This document shows positions 23,907 to 35,346 of a stretch of DNA of 64,000 bases, one piece after another. Under the pieces are notes generated by a model. The model saw nothing but the letters and a program-made list of their open reading frames with translations, was not told the origin of the DNA and searched no databases. The translations under genes and the position numbers were made by a program. Source of the stretch: Takifugu bimaculatus (taxonomy: Eukaryota; Chordata; Actinopteri; Tetraodontiformes; Tetraodontidae); NCBI GenBank assembly GCA_004026145.2, contig CP034986.1:19426406-19490405 (forward strand). The letters are read 5' to 3'. Position 1 is the first letter of the stretch. Every line of letters begins with the position of its first letter.

Positions 23907-24743
23907 TGGGCTTGTTTGTATCAGTTTAACACTTTCCGTAAGACAGTTTGACCTTATTTCAGTAGCATCCCTCCTTCTTTTGTAAATCTTTTACAGAATA
24001 TGTGAACTGCATAGACAGATTGTATGTCTGTGCCTATCTGAAAATCAGATAGAACTTATATAAAATCTTTAGCTGATAAGCAGTTACTCTGAGTTAAATA
24101 CATCATACTCCCCAGTGCTGAGCTGCTAATCCTGCCTTTGAACAAAAGCACAATTTAACTCCATAAGACTCCAGATTTGTAGCACATGTGACATAAACAT
24201 AGGTTCCGAACTATAAAATAAAAATAACTTTAGTTTGCTGTCTTAAAAAATGTTTTTGTTTGTGCTTGTTTTCTTCAGTCCTACATACTGTATATCAGCC
24301 TGTGCAACTGAGACATTTAAGAAGGTATAACAAAAGCTATTTATAATGTGCCAGAACAGTAAACTGTACAAATTTCCACATTCTCATTTGTTTAAAGTTA
24401 CCAGGCTACATATAAAATGTATATACCCACAAATATATAGAATCTCCAAACTCTGAGGTCTGCTTAAAGTTGGTTCTTAATGACACTGCCGGGTGCATAT
24501 ATTCAATATATATTCAAGCAGGACACCCACCAGAGTTGTGAACGTTGTCTCAACATGGGCATCCACTGTTCTCAAAGCCTTGGGTCATCACCCTTTCACA
24601 AAACAAACACTTTTAACTGATGTACGCAATGACATTTCAAGTATTGTCTACAGGCAAATAATGTTACGCAACGTAGTACACCAGCAAATATGCAGATGCC
24701 TCCTCGATTTAACTAGGTAAAAAATTCTTTAAGAGATACAATG
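23907..24743. other. Gene-free stretch
   Basis: AT-rich, no recognised feature. Confidence 0.5.
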
Positions 24744-24990
24744 GCGACTCATCATTGATAACATTAACAATGCATTAACAGAGTCTGTTTCTTTGGCATC
24801 GTGCTCAGATGCTGTGGAGAAAGTTCCAACATTAGCACAGCCATTACGGCAACATAAAATGTAATTGGGACTGTACCTTCGCTGGAATTTAACTGGCAAT
24901 TTATACTTGGGGGAGGATACCATGTTGCACAGTATTTTGATTGTGGTTGCAGTACCTGTTTTGGCCACAAGTATACACCCAGCTACTTCA
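24744..24990 (+). repeat. Unnamed dispersed repeat, copy 1
   Basis: Shares ordered blocks with 29746-30016 in the same orientation: GCGACTCATCATTG, GCATTAA.AGAGTCTGTTTC, CAACATTAGCACA.CATTA, AGGATACCA, TTTGATTGTG.TTGCAGTACC and TTTGGCCACAA. No coding potential and no family recognised. Confidence 0.8.
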
Positions 24991-25920
24991 ACAGTGAGCC
25001 TCTGGGTCGCTGGCGCAGACAGGTGCTTGGCAAATGCAGTGTTTAATTGATACTTTGAAAACCACAAACCTCTGCGCTTGGCAGAATGTTGCCTCAGCTA
25101 TTGCATGTCTGTGCTATACTGAATTACACTGTGATGTCTCACAAATCAAACACACACCTGCGCCCACACATGAATCTGTTTCCATTTCTCACTAGAGTGA
25201 GAAATGGAAACAACCAGATTTTATAAGTTAAGGTTACAGGCACCAGACGTCAATGGTGCAAATTTCACATCTCATCAAATATGCATTAGCAGCTACAGAC
25301 AATGTTTTCATTAGCTCCAATCAGTCCTTGGACTTTTTCCTTATTGCACTCGAGCGCTAGGCTATATATTACAGACATGCAGAACATTTTGGTAGGCGTG
25401 CCGAGATTTCCTGACATAAAGGTCCAGGGAATTTATGGCTTCTGTCCGGAGTCTCTGGTGCCAATGACCCTCTTAAGGCCCACCCTGTGATACAGGAAAT
25501 GATCCCAATTGATCGTACCCTGTTAACAAAGCTGAGGAGGAAGGAGAAGGTGAGAATGAGGGAAACTGCACATGCTCATGAGATCACGCTTTTGAAGTGG
25601 GACTCTTCTTGCCTTTCACACTGCATGATTCCTTGAACATCTGGTGTCAGTTGAGCTTTTATAAAAGTAAGTGTGCCATTTATTAATCCACTACTATACT
25701 GTCAAGATGGAGCTTGGCATGGTTACCATTGGGTCTTAAGGGATAAAAGACAAAAAGAACAGTTTTAGCAGGTTTATCTTATCATTTGAAACCCTCCCTG
25801 TCTGGAGAGTGAACAATGACAGAGATCCCTGTGTGTGAGAGTATTTTGTACAAGAGTGTTTGTAACCCTGTCTCGTCTTCTTGATTGATATAACCCTTTC
25901 AAGGTCACAGAGAGGGTGCT
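24991..25920. other. Gene-free stretch with a perfect palindrome
   Basis: Nothing recognised apart from the inverted repeat at 25177-25212. Confidence 0.55.
25177..25212. repeat. Perfect inverted repeat, 17-bp arms, 2-nt centre
   Basis: Arms 25177-25193 (TGTTTCCATTTCTCACT) and 25196-25212 are exact reverse complements around AG. Confidence 0.97.
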
Positions 25921-26170
25921 CATACACCCCTGGATGAGTTGGCAGTTCATCACAGGGCCCTATGTGAGCATTTCTGGGTGCAGTACCTTGCTCAAGGGTA
26001 CCTCAGCAGTGCTCTGAAGGTTTTATGGCAACTACTACCAGAACACCTTCCGTGTTTTGTCCGCGCTGGGACTCGAAACAAGAACCCTCCCCTCAGTCCA
26101 GTCCTCAACAGACTGTGCTCCCACCGCCTAAATGGGCACAAATGTCAGGGGATGATGCCAAAACCAGCAG
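25921..26170 (+). repeat. Fish interspersed repeat (unclassified)
   Basis: Contains GGATGAGTTGGCAGTTCATC, GCAGTACCTTGCTCAAGGGT, CAGTGCTCTGAAGG and GGGACTCGAAACAAGAACCC. This order of blocks is familiar from many teleost sequences. GGGACTCGAA resembles the reverse complement of a tRNA B box, so a SINE origin is possible but unproven. Confidence 0.5.
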
Positions 26171-28852
26171 GTGCCTGAACCAGCAGACCTCAGACCATGA
26201 CGGCTGAGTGGTTCTGAATGCACAGAGGAAACAGTGCACAGCAAAAACAGCTGGACTGTGTGTTGAATTCCTCCGCTCAGATAGCTATTGGGCCGTGTTG
26301 TCAAAAGCAAAAGAAAAGCAAAAAACAAAGAAGGGGAAAAAAAAAGAGATCCAGTTCCCGTTGAGGGTCTATCATCATACACAATACCCCACATGTGATC
26401 GTGTGAGCTGGAGCTTTTAGCTGGATCAGCCAGTCAGACTGTTTTCCACCAGTGCAATCGTGGTTGGCACAGTCAGGGTAAGCACTGTAATCAATGACAT
26501 AACCTTCCAGTCAGGGTGTGTCATAAATACAAGGCCATTACCGGACGCCACGTGCAAACCACTGATGATTTTTTCCGAAAGATGTATCAGAGTGAGGGGT
26601 TTTTTCTAAACAAATTCAGCCAGAAAAGCAGGGAAAGTGTCACTGAATTGGTTTCTACTTTGGTTGTTGTTGGTTTGCGTGAGAACTGAAATTGCGGTTG
26701 GTATTTTGGATGGTTTTAGTATCACCCTGAACAATTAGATCCTCAACATGACAATAATGTTGAGAATTTCAAATGAATGTCCCATTTCTGATGTCCGAGT
26801 TTAGAAAATATACTTTTAGGTTCTTGGAACGTAAACTTGAAAAGCTTCACTACATTCCATCATTGCTTTCTGCCCCCACATCCGTTACTTTTTTCTTCAG
26901 GATGTTCTTTTCAACAGTGTGGGGAACACACTTGGTGGTGGTTGTTAGAGTCCATGGTGAGCTCATTTGAACTCCGCTGGCTATGCACAAAGTTTGAGCA
27001 CCGGCAGATGACAAAAAAATGTTGACTTAACCCCCAGCCCCACAGCTGCCTGTTGTCTGATCTGGACATTAACCTTGACAATGACCCCTGACCTTTAACC
27101 CGTGCCGTGTCGCCGGCCAAGATGAATAAAGGCGATTGGACTCGGCCTGTCATATGCCCATAGTGAATATTTCATCATAGCCTTGTAAACAGCGATTTTT
27201 CCACATAATTCTGCAATGAATGAAGTTCTGTTTTGGTGGATTTGGTATTAATGTTAGTGTGGATGAGTGAGTTGTACATGAATGTGGCCATTGTAGTGGG
27301 TAAATATCAAGACTGGTTTTGCATAATATCTGTCAGGACATGCAAATAAAACTTGTAGCCCGTATGTGTAATCGTTTTCTCCTGCTGTGCGTCCCGTATT
27401 GACTCCCGAGGATGACCTCACCCTCAGTGCAACACTTTGAAACACCCAGCAAAGCCAAGGTGATGTGGAAAATCCAAAGATTCAGGGCCCTGAAGCTTTC
27501 ACTTTGATTTCTAACACCGACGAATGGCAACGAACCAACACAGAGCGATCTCAACCCCTGAGCTCGACTGTCAACAACATGGCAGACAATGTCGTCAAGT
27601 GACCCCAAAAGACTCCATGCACCCATCTGGCAAATGAATGTTAAAGCCTTTGGGTGGCATTAGCAGGATGCTCTTATAAAGCACCCCCTATGAAGTTTAA
27701 TGTCTTAACAATTTTATTTTCATTTTTGATCTGTTTTCATCTCAAAGTAATTTTTTTCCCATTGTGTCTTTGGCATAGGCAACCCTTTGAAAGAGGTTTG
27801 CAGATTACAACAATTTCCTGCTCCCAAGTCATCAAATAAGCAATGTAGCTGTAAAAACCCTGAGCTCCAGGTTGCTCTAATCAGGCCTCCAGCAGCAGTT
27901 ATCCACAAGACAAATATATATGTGAACTTTCCACGGTTTTCTGAGGTTTTAATGCTCTTTATTTGTATGTTCTGGCTTGGTTATCTTTACAAATATAATG
28001 AGATATAATATAATGAATGAAATATAATGAGTTTTTGATTTTATTGAGCCATTAGGGATAAACTGAGTATAAAAAGCAGTCATGTATACTATAAATTCAG
28101 GTCTGACCCTCTGGTTCTGGAATCGTGCACATGCACTGAAGGAGGCTTTTATTTCCTTTTAAACTTCCAATCAGGAAAATCAACATTGCTGCTTGGACAT
28201 TTATTTTTGGCCATAATTTTCCAGCAGCAATGATGCTGGGACCGGTGTACCACTGCCCAGGACAGCCGAACACCTCAGACCACTTCCTGGGTGTCATTGA
28301 CGACAAACAATTTCCAATTTGGTAATTTTCCCCTGCTTCTCTGTAAATCAGGAAACAGTGTTCACCCTTTCTATGTTTTCCTTTTAAGTTCTGAGGAGGT
28401 GATGATGTTCCAGAATTTACCACAAAGATAGTCTGTCAACTTTACTCTCCACTGAGAATGTATGGGGCCGTGCCTTATGTATATCACATGAAAGCCGAAC
28501 TGTTTCCCACAGGGTTTCCTGTAAAGAATCCAATCTCTCTCCAGATGCGTGAGTGATAGCGTAGGAAACAAAATACAAACCATGTGCAGAAGGAACATAA
28601 GGTTAAAAGGTCAATCTGGGTCAGTCTACAGAAGAACAACTCACTTTCTCATTTATCATTAAACATTTCCAAACTAAACTGTACAGCACAGAACACAATG
28701 TTCTACCCAACTGAAATGTCCCTTAAGGATTTATTAGACTGCTTGAAATCTAAACTATTAAACAATAGCTGTATGAACATTGGAAGGAATGTGGAATCCA
28801 TCCCTCCCCACTGAGACTTTCACAGAAATGGTGCGGAAAGTACTTTTAAGGA
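26171..28852. other. Gene-free stretch
   Basis: No recognisable gene, RNA gene or transposon. Short open frames only. Confidence 0.5.
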
Positions 28853-29218
28853 TGTGACGGCCCACCCATGTGTCTTGTTTTGTTTACCCAGAGACTGGGT
28901 GGGTCGTCAGTGAGACTGGTTTCACCTGCGAGCTGGGAGGAGCCAGAGGGCATAAAAGGGGCGGTTCTCCTTAGTCTCTCTCTCTGGCTGGGCTGCTGCC
29001 ACCATACCTCATGGCCGTCTCATCATTTTAGTTTGGGTTTGAATCCTTATTTCAGCACTCTCACATACACCCCTATCCACCTGCACTGCATTACTGATTA
29101 CAGATTCATCCTGTTTTCTCACATTTCTTTGGGTTTCTCAATAAAAATATCCAGATAATTTGATCTTTCTGTGTGCTGATTCCCTCCTTTTGTTACAACT
29201 TTGAGCCAAGTTGTAACA
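28853..29218 (+). mobile_element. Solo LTR of an LTR retrotransposon, 4-bp target duplication AGGA
   Basis: The 366-bp block begins TGTGACGG and ends TTGTAACA, and is flanked by AGGA at 28849-28852 and again at 29219-29222. Inside, in the expected order, are a TATA-like box (GGCATAAAAGGGG, about 28949), a probable transcription start region and a polyadenylation signal (CAATAAAAATA, about 29140). No internal region is present, which is the expected result of recombination between two LTRs. The size and the 4-bp duplication fit Ty3/gypsy-like or retrovirus-like elements. Strand is inferred from the TATA/polyA order. Confidence 0.82.
29191..29218. repeat. Perfect hairpin at the LTR 3' end
   Basis: TGTTACAACTT (29191-29201) and AAGTTGTAACA (29208-29218) are exact reverse complements around TGAGCC. 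Confidence 0.97.
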
Positions 29219-29745
29219 AGGAACAAAAATTGGATATGTAACACAAACTGCAATGACCTCGAAATGACATTTCCTGGACTCAGAAATTACATAACTATAA
29301 TTGTGTGTTGTTAAAGTAGTATGTAAGAAATGAATTTTGAATTAATAAAATAACCCAGATATGTCACAAGAAATTGAGGAATTGACTGACTGACACTTGT
29401 TAATCACTGATAACAGTCGTCCAGCCAGAATATTCTCATATTAGAAGTGTCAGCCCTAAATCATGCTGATGTTTCCATGTTGTGTTTCTGTCTGCTTCTC
29501 TACCATCCACCTAGTCCCTAATCAGTCAGTAGTGTTTCAGCAGCCCTGTTTCCAGTTACCACTAAGCTTCTGTCATCAATGATTCAAAATCAGAAATGTC
29601 TTATGTTCCTAAACCTTAAAAGCCTCGTTATAATTCCCAACAACATCATGACAAAGTCTGTAAAAAAACAAGGATCTGTATCGAAGATAGAAGCATGTTT
29701 TCAGGTGGGTCATTGATGTGACTAGATGACTGAGGAATAGAAACA
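29219..29745. other. Gene-free stretch
   Basis: No recognised feature. Confidence 0.5.
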
Positions 29746-30016
29746 GCGACTCATCATTGCTTATGTTAGCAATGCATTAAAAGAGTCTGTTTCATGCTGA
29801 GTCACTGTGGAAGACGTTGCAACATTAGCACAATCATTATGGTAATATGAAACGTAACTGAGACAGTACATTAGTCATGTGTAGACGTTCCTGTATCCAG
29901 CAAACAAACTGGCAAACTTTACTATTAGGAGGAGGTGGAAGGATACCACGCCGCACTGTAATTTGATTGTGATTGCAGTACCAGCTTTGGCCACAAAGTA
30001 CAGGCAGCTCCTTTAA
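29746..30016 (+). repeat. Unnamed dispersed repeat, copy 2
   Basis: Same orientation and block order as 24744-24990. It has extra sequence in the middle (around 29873-29925) that copy 1 lacks. Unrecognised family. Confidence 0.8.
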
Positions 30017-33000
30017 CCTATATTGTGTCTTCTTTCCTTTCCTTTATCTAAGTCAGGGTCAGTAAGTCATACCGTGTCCCTGTCGTGTCCTTGACCCCAG
30101 CTCGGTTTTAAAGGTGAAATCCTCATCATCCTCATCCTCCTCCTCATCATCCTCATTATCAACACCACCACCAGCCACAAGAGAAACTTCAATCGTATTC
30201 GATTTTATCTATATTCAAACTGCACATTTAAGTAAAGTAAAAACCACAAACGCCTCGTCTGCACTTGAATACCTCACATTTCATTACACACGATCTGATG
30301 CCGTGTGACCAGCACCTACGCATTTCTGAGGTTTATGTCTGAAATTCACAGGACATTCCCTGGCAGCCTGAAGCTGGCTCATCTGTGGGGAAATTACACC
30401 CAGTGGTTTGTTGTGTTAATAGATCTTACAGGCAGTTTCTCGGGGCGCGAACTGTGTGGTCCTCCGTTTCATTTTCTCTTGTCAGGTGTGGGATATTGTG
30501 TTATTTGTTAACATTTCTAACCCCTTAACTCTCACGATTCCAGAAATATAGGCTGGGATTCTAAGGGAATTTAATGAAAGAGGGGATTTTTGATAACTAT
30601 TCTTACCATTATTCTGTGATATTCCAGGTATTTAAAAAAAATCCAATGTGGTAAAAATGTAAGCACTCACTAGCTAACTTGATGGATTAGGTTGCTAATT
30701 GTTTTTGTTTTTTTTCAAAATATAAGGTCTACCTGTAGCGTTGTGGAAATTCTGCAGCACACAGGAGACTCAGATGATTGTGTTGAAATGAAATGTACTA
30801 ATAAGGAGACGTGACACCAACACAGCAACAGTTCATGCATGCAGTGCCGTTGGAACTGAGACATTTGTACTGAGAGGTATTCAAGGCAAAAGGAGCATTA
30901 CTGGCTGGCATCAGCCATGTATGGTGCCAGCCAGTCCATCTTTCCCTATCCCAAACAGAAGATGCTAACCTTAGATACAACAGAATCATCTAGTTTGTTT
31001 GTCACTCCAGCATTTCTTTGTCTCTGGGAATAAATGGAAAACAAGAGCTCAAAAGCTCCTTCAGGACACGAATTGAGAGTAAAGGTCAATTATGCTGCAC
31101 AATTTAGAATTTAGAGAGACGTAGTCATTTTTCCTTCACAGGTAGGATAGAAAACCTGGCATGAATCTGGCCCTTGAGGACTGGAGTTGCTCACCCATGA
31201 AAAAAAGAAATCCTCTTAAATTTCCATCCAGTGGAAATTTGCTTGAGGAGGAAAACATCCAGTACTGGAACTACATCATTAAATCTAACTGGTCAAGGTA
31301 GATGGCACCTTTATTCAGGGTTGATTCTGGGAAGTTGGCACATAAAAACTCCCTCAACACTGTTTCTTTGTTCTTCCTTGCAGATGAATAAATAAATCAA
31401 TCATTTAATGTATCTGTGTGAATTGTGGCCTATTTTGTGAACTGCTGGCCTCTATAATTGCTTTAAAAATGTATTTTAAAACACGGCTGTAATGCCTACA
31501 CACTTTTATGTGAATTTTGAATGAAGGTAGGTTAGCGGTGTTTATGTGAACTCAGCTGTAGTTCTCACCGTTGACCACCTCAGAGATTTCTGGTGAAAAA
31601 AGGTTTGAATCAACAACATATAAAACCCGTATTTGCACATAGTATATATTTTTTTCCCCCTCTAAATAATTATGTGGTGGCAAAAGTCCCCTCTGTTGGG
31701 TTCCAGAGTGTGTTGGCGCAGCATAAAGGTCGCTCTGTAAGTTGTTTTTAAACGACAGAATATTCCACTGTTGACAGGGGACGCTGGAATGAATAATCCT
31801 GTCATGGTGTCACATCAACCATAACTGACATCTTTTTTAAGCAGGACTTTCCTTCACAGTGCACTCGCGTTATGTTATTTTGTGCATTTAACAGTAAAGT
31901 CAGTTTGCTGCACTTTTAGACCTTGATAGTGCAGCTTGATATTTGGGTGTTTCAGGACATTGAAACCATTATTCCTGCTGGTCCAAGTACGCCCTGCGTG
32001 CTGCCCACCCGCAGTGAGCTGCGCCACACTGCAAACGCCGTGGTGTTAAAATCCACAGATTTTGTCGTGTTTGCCCAAAGCTATGACAAACTTATCATTA
32101 AGATGTTTCCATTTGGCCCTGTGGTGTGACAACTTGGTGTGTAAGTGCTCGTGTGTGGGAGAGACAAGGGAGACTAGGTCTCACGGAAGTAGCAGGAGGA
32201 GCAATTACTCTTTTATGAGGGGAACTGAATTTCCAGGGACTGCATTATTATCATAGAACATTTCATGGGGAGCCGAGTCTCGGTTGAAAGAAAGCCCCGT
32301 GAGAAGGAGGGTAGGAGCGAGGGACAGACTTGTTACACAGGTGGTGTGTATCCTGGACACAGGAAAACCCCTCTCATGATTTAATAGCGTTTTTAATTAC
32401 GTGAATAAGTAGCCTGTTTACAGCGTCCAGGTTGGCCCTTCGAGCGGCTGCAAAACCTTCCCGCAGCGAGAAACAGACTTGTAAACTAACAACGCCTTTA
32501 ACAAGGAAGCCCCGCTAACATGGGCAACATTGTCGTCTGTTGTCTGGAAGGGGGTATTTTCACCCTGGCAGAGTTTTAGGGTCTACAAACATACTCTGCT
32601 GACTGTCCGGCGTTTCCTTTTCCTGCTGCGATACGGCTGTCGTGACCCTAAAGAGGAAGGAGCTGGAGAGAAACTTAGCAAGATAAAGAACATGTTTACA
32701 ATGCCTGTTGGTGAAAATGCATCCAGGATATGGAATATGATCTATTTCAGTTACAACCACAGCAGAAATAAACAGACTGAACCAAGTCTGTTTTATTCAG
32801 CCACATGCTTGTGCAGGAAGTTCTGGCCTGGAATGACATTAACATCGAGGTTGTCTTTGTTAATTCCCTCAACACCTCATAGGCTGCGCTATATATTCCA
32901 ACAAAAAACGAGACGTGAACTGTAGCCAAACAGGCCATGTGTTTTTTTGGTTCGCTGACAAAACCCAACACACATCTGACAAGTGAACGCTCGGCATATG

Positions 33001-33435
33001 TCATCAGTGGGAGACATCTGCTGAGCCCACAGAAAACCAACAGCAGTGCAAGCCTTTCCCCTTTACTGAGCTCGTGTTTTTTTTATGATTATGATCTTAA
33101 GCAGCGTTCATAAACATACCTCCCCTAAGTGTTTTCCCTCCTGTGCTTGGAGCAGCTTTCATCTGCGTTTGATCTGCTTTCTTCCCTCTTCCTCTGTAGA
33201 AAACATCCCTGGTAATCCCATCAAAAGGCCATACAATAAAATCCTAAAAAGTTAGAGATATACTGTATGGAGAATTTTTGTGTTATTTGTGTTTGAAGAA
33301 AAGCAATCTGAGAGTCTCTTTTGCTTATTTACTGTTGTTATTTACATTTTCATCTTGCAAATGTAAAATGAAAGATGTGTCCCATGCTAATTCGGCTAAT
33401 TTGTTGTCTTTTTGACATTTTCTCATTGGCTTTTG
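30017..33435. other. Gene-free stretch with a (TCA/TCC)n tract
   Basis: A trinucleotide tract (CTCATCATCCTCATCCTCCT and onward) lies at about 30119-30175. No gene or transposon recognised in the rest. Confidence 0.5.
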
Positions 33436-33600
33436 TTCAAGGAAAATTTTTGGCGGACTGGACTTGCATGTGAGGTCAATGGGGATGAGTCTCTGCGCCA
33501 AGTCTCGAGTTCAAGGCCTCGCCACCAGACTCCAACGGTGGTTTGGTTTAGGCAACAAAAACACTGTGGTTGGAGTTAGGGGGAGATTGCTTGATGGCTA
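33436..33600. repeat. Possible degenerate fish repeat
   Basis: The string GTTTAGGCAACAAAAACACT followed by GTGGTTGGAGTTAGGG resembles a repeat common in fish genomes. Boundaries and class are uncertain. Confidence 0.3.
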
Positions 33601-35188
33601 TTTTTAAGCTTATTTTGCAAAATATTGCCATTTCAAAGTTGTTTGCTTAGCATATGAATAAGCTCAGGCAATTTTCTTTACCTCATTTCCTGTTCTGTTC
33701 CCGGTGAGGCACCAACCAACCAGATCTCACACCCATCTTTTTTCAGTAAATCAGTGATTTAGCTGAGGGTTGTTTTTTGATTTCCAGTCATCTATGGGCT
33801 TACTAATTAATGTGCACAACTACGAGTTGGTAATCATCACCTCAGTCCTGTTTTAGTATAATTTCATAGAGCTTATCATTCACAAATTAAACGTTTTTCT
33901 CCCTCTCTTCTGCTGATTAGCTACAGACAGTTAGATTGATTTTTGTTTAATGTGTAATTAATTTATTTGGAACTGGTTAAGTACTTGTAAAACAAGCCCA
34001 AGACTGGACAGGATCAGACTGGACATAAAACTTTTGATTTTCAAATAGAGAACAGTTAGTGTACTTTCAAAGCCTATCATCAGGAAATGGAGACGCCTAC
34101 GTGTGTTGCGAACAGCTGTCAGCCACCATGATCACTATTGTCTGCGTGATTACGAACATTGGGGATTCGGGACTGGGACTCAGTCTTAAGTAATGATGAC
34201 GACCTTTATCGGAGGGTTTGACCTTTGGTTGTTAAGGTTTTTTTTTTTTTTTTACTTTACAGTGTGCTATCCCTTCATCAGCAAACACTACTCCTATTCA
34301 GAAGAGAACCTTGATTTCTAAGAAGCGTCCCAACTCAAAAAGAGACTAACATAAACTAGATGAGATGATGTCATTTCCTCAGCACTGCCAAAACCACATC
34401 ATACTGACCCCACAGCTGCACAGAAAATGGACTATTTACAGTCATCCAAAGCATTGGCGTCATGGTGGATCTGCGTGACGCACTGTGCCTGGCTCGATAA
34501 ACTTCATATTCAGGGCACACTTGACCTCTGACCTTTCATTGTGGCCTCGCAGCCTCAGTCATCCACGCTGTTTGCGTTTGTTTTGCTGCAAGTGCATCCA
34601 CATTCAAAGCAGACAGAGAACTCTGACAGTCCTGTTTTGTCTGGATACACGAGCGGGAACGTTCACGTCAAAGGCGCTGGGGAAACCCAGAACCGGAATT
34701 GACTGCTGAGAGCTGAGACCTACGCCAGAACCCCAGCTTCCAGATGTGGGGGTGTGAAGCAGCGGCTGCGGTAACATCTGGGGCTTTCTGCACTAACTGA
34801 CCTGCGGGTTACTTTGTGTATGTATGAAGAGCGTACATATCTGTAATAACGCCGGTCTGTGCCTTTTGTTGACAGCGTGGATTCAGGCTGCTCGTGTTTA
34901 CCGAAGCACACGACAGAGTCAGGTGACGAAATGTTTTTGGAGCATATGGGCAAGCATGCACACGAAGTGTATATATGTGTGTCTGTGTGTACACAGTGAG
35001 CTGCAGGTCTAGAAGCCCCCCATCAGAGTGCCAGACTGTGTTATTGCAGCTGCAACTCCTCCTGTTTCGGACCTGAATCACACATCAGGTGCTTTGCTGC
35101 TTCCTCCTCTATATACCTCTCCTCTCTTCTTGTCCCATTCCACCCCTGGTCTCGCGGTCTCGCCTGCCCGGGCTTCTCTTCCCCCCAG
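33601..35188. other. Gene-free stretch
   Basis: A 16-T run lies near 34239-34254. No gene recognised. Confidence 0.5.
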
Positions 35189-35346
35189 AATTCCTTGAGT
35201 TCATGCCAACAACCCGGGAAATGACAATCCTACTCGGCTAGACGGGCCAGTGACCCTCTCATTACACACACCACCTCCCCCCGCTTACCCATTTGATGAT
35301 GCCATGACAGCGGTCAGATTGAGTGGGCTGCCCTGCTTCCTGCACG
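35189..35346 (+). other. Candidate exon, unrecognised product
   Basis: A pyrimidine tract ending CCCCCCAG (35188) and a good donor (CACG|GTAAGC, exon end 35346) bound 158 bp. One frame is open from 35199 to the donor: 49 codons, with residues such as LDGPVTLSLHTPPPPAYPFD. It contains an ATG at 35304 in a fair start context (GCC before ATG). If real, it could be a 5' exon whose coding part starts MTAVRLSGLPCFLHG. I recognise no family, and the in-frame TGA at 35196 argues against an internal coding exon using the whole stretch. Confidence 0.2.

Noticed and set aside
33436..33600. Possible telomere-like TTAGGG homology in GTTTAGGCAACAAAAACACT context
   Set aside because: Only one TTAGGG-like hexamer; more likely a worn fish repeat.
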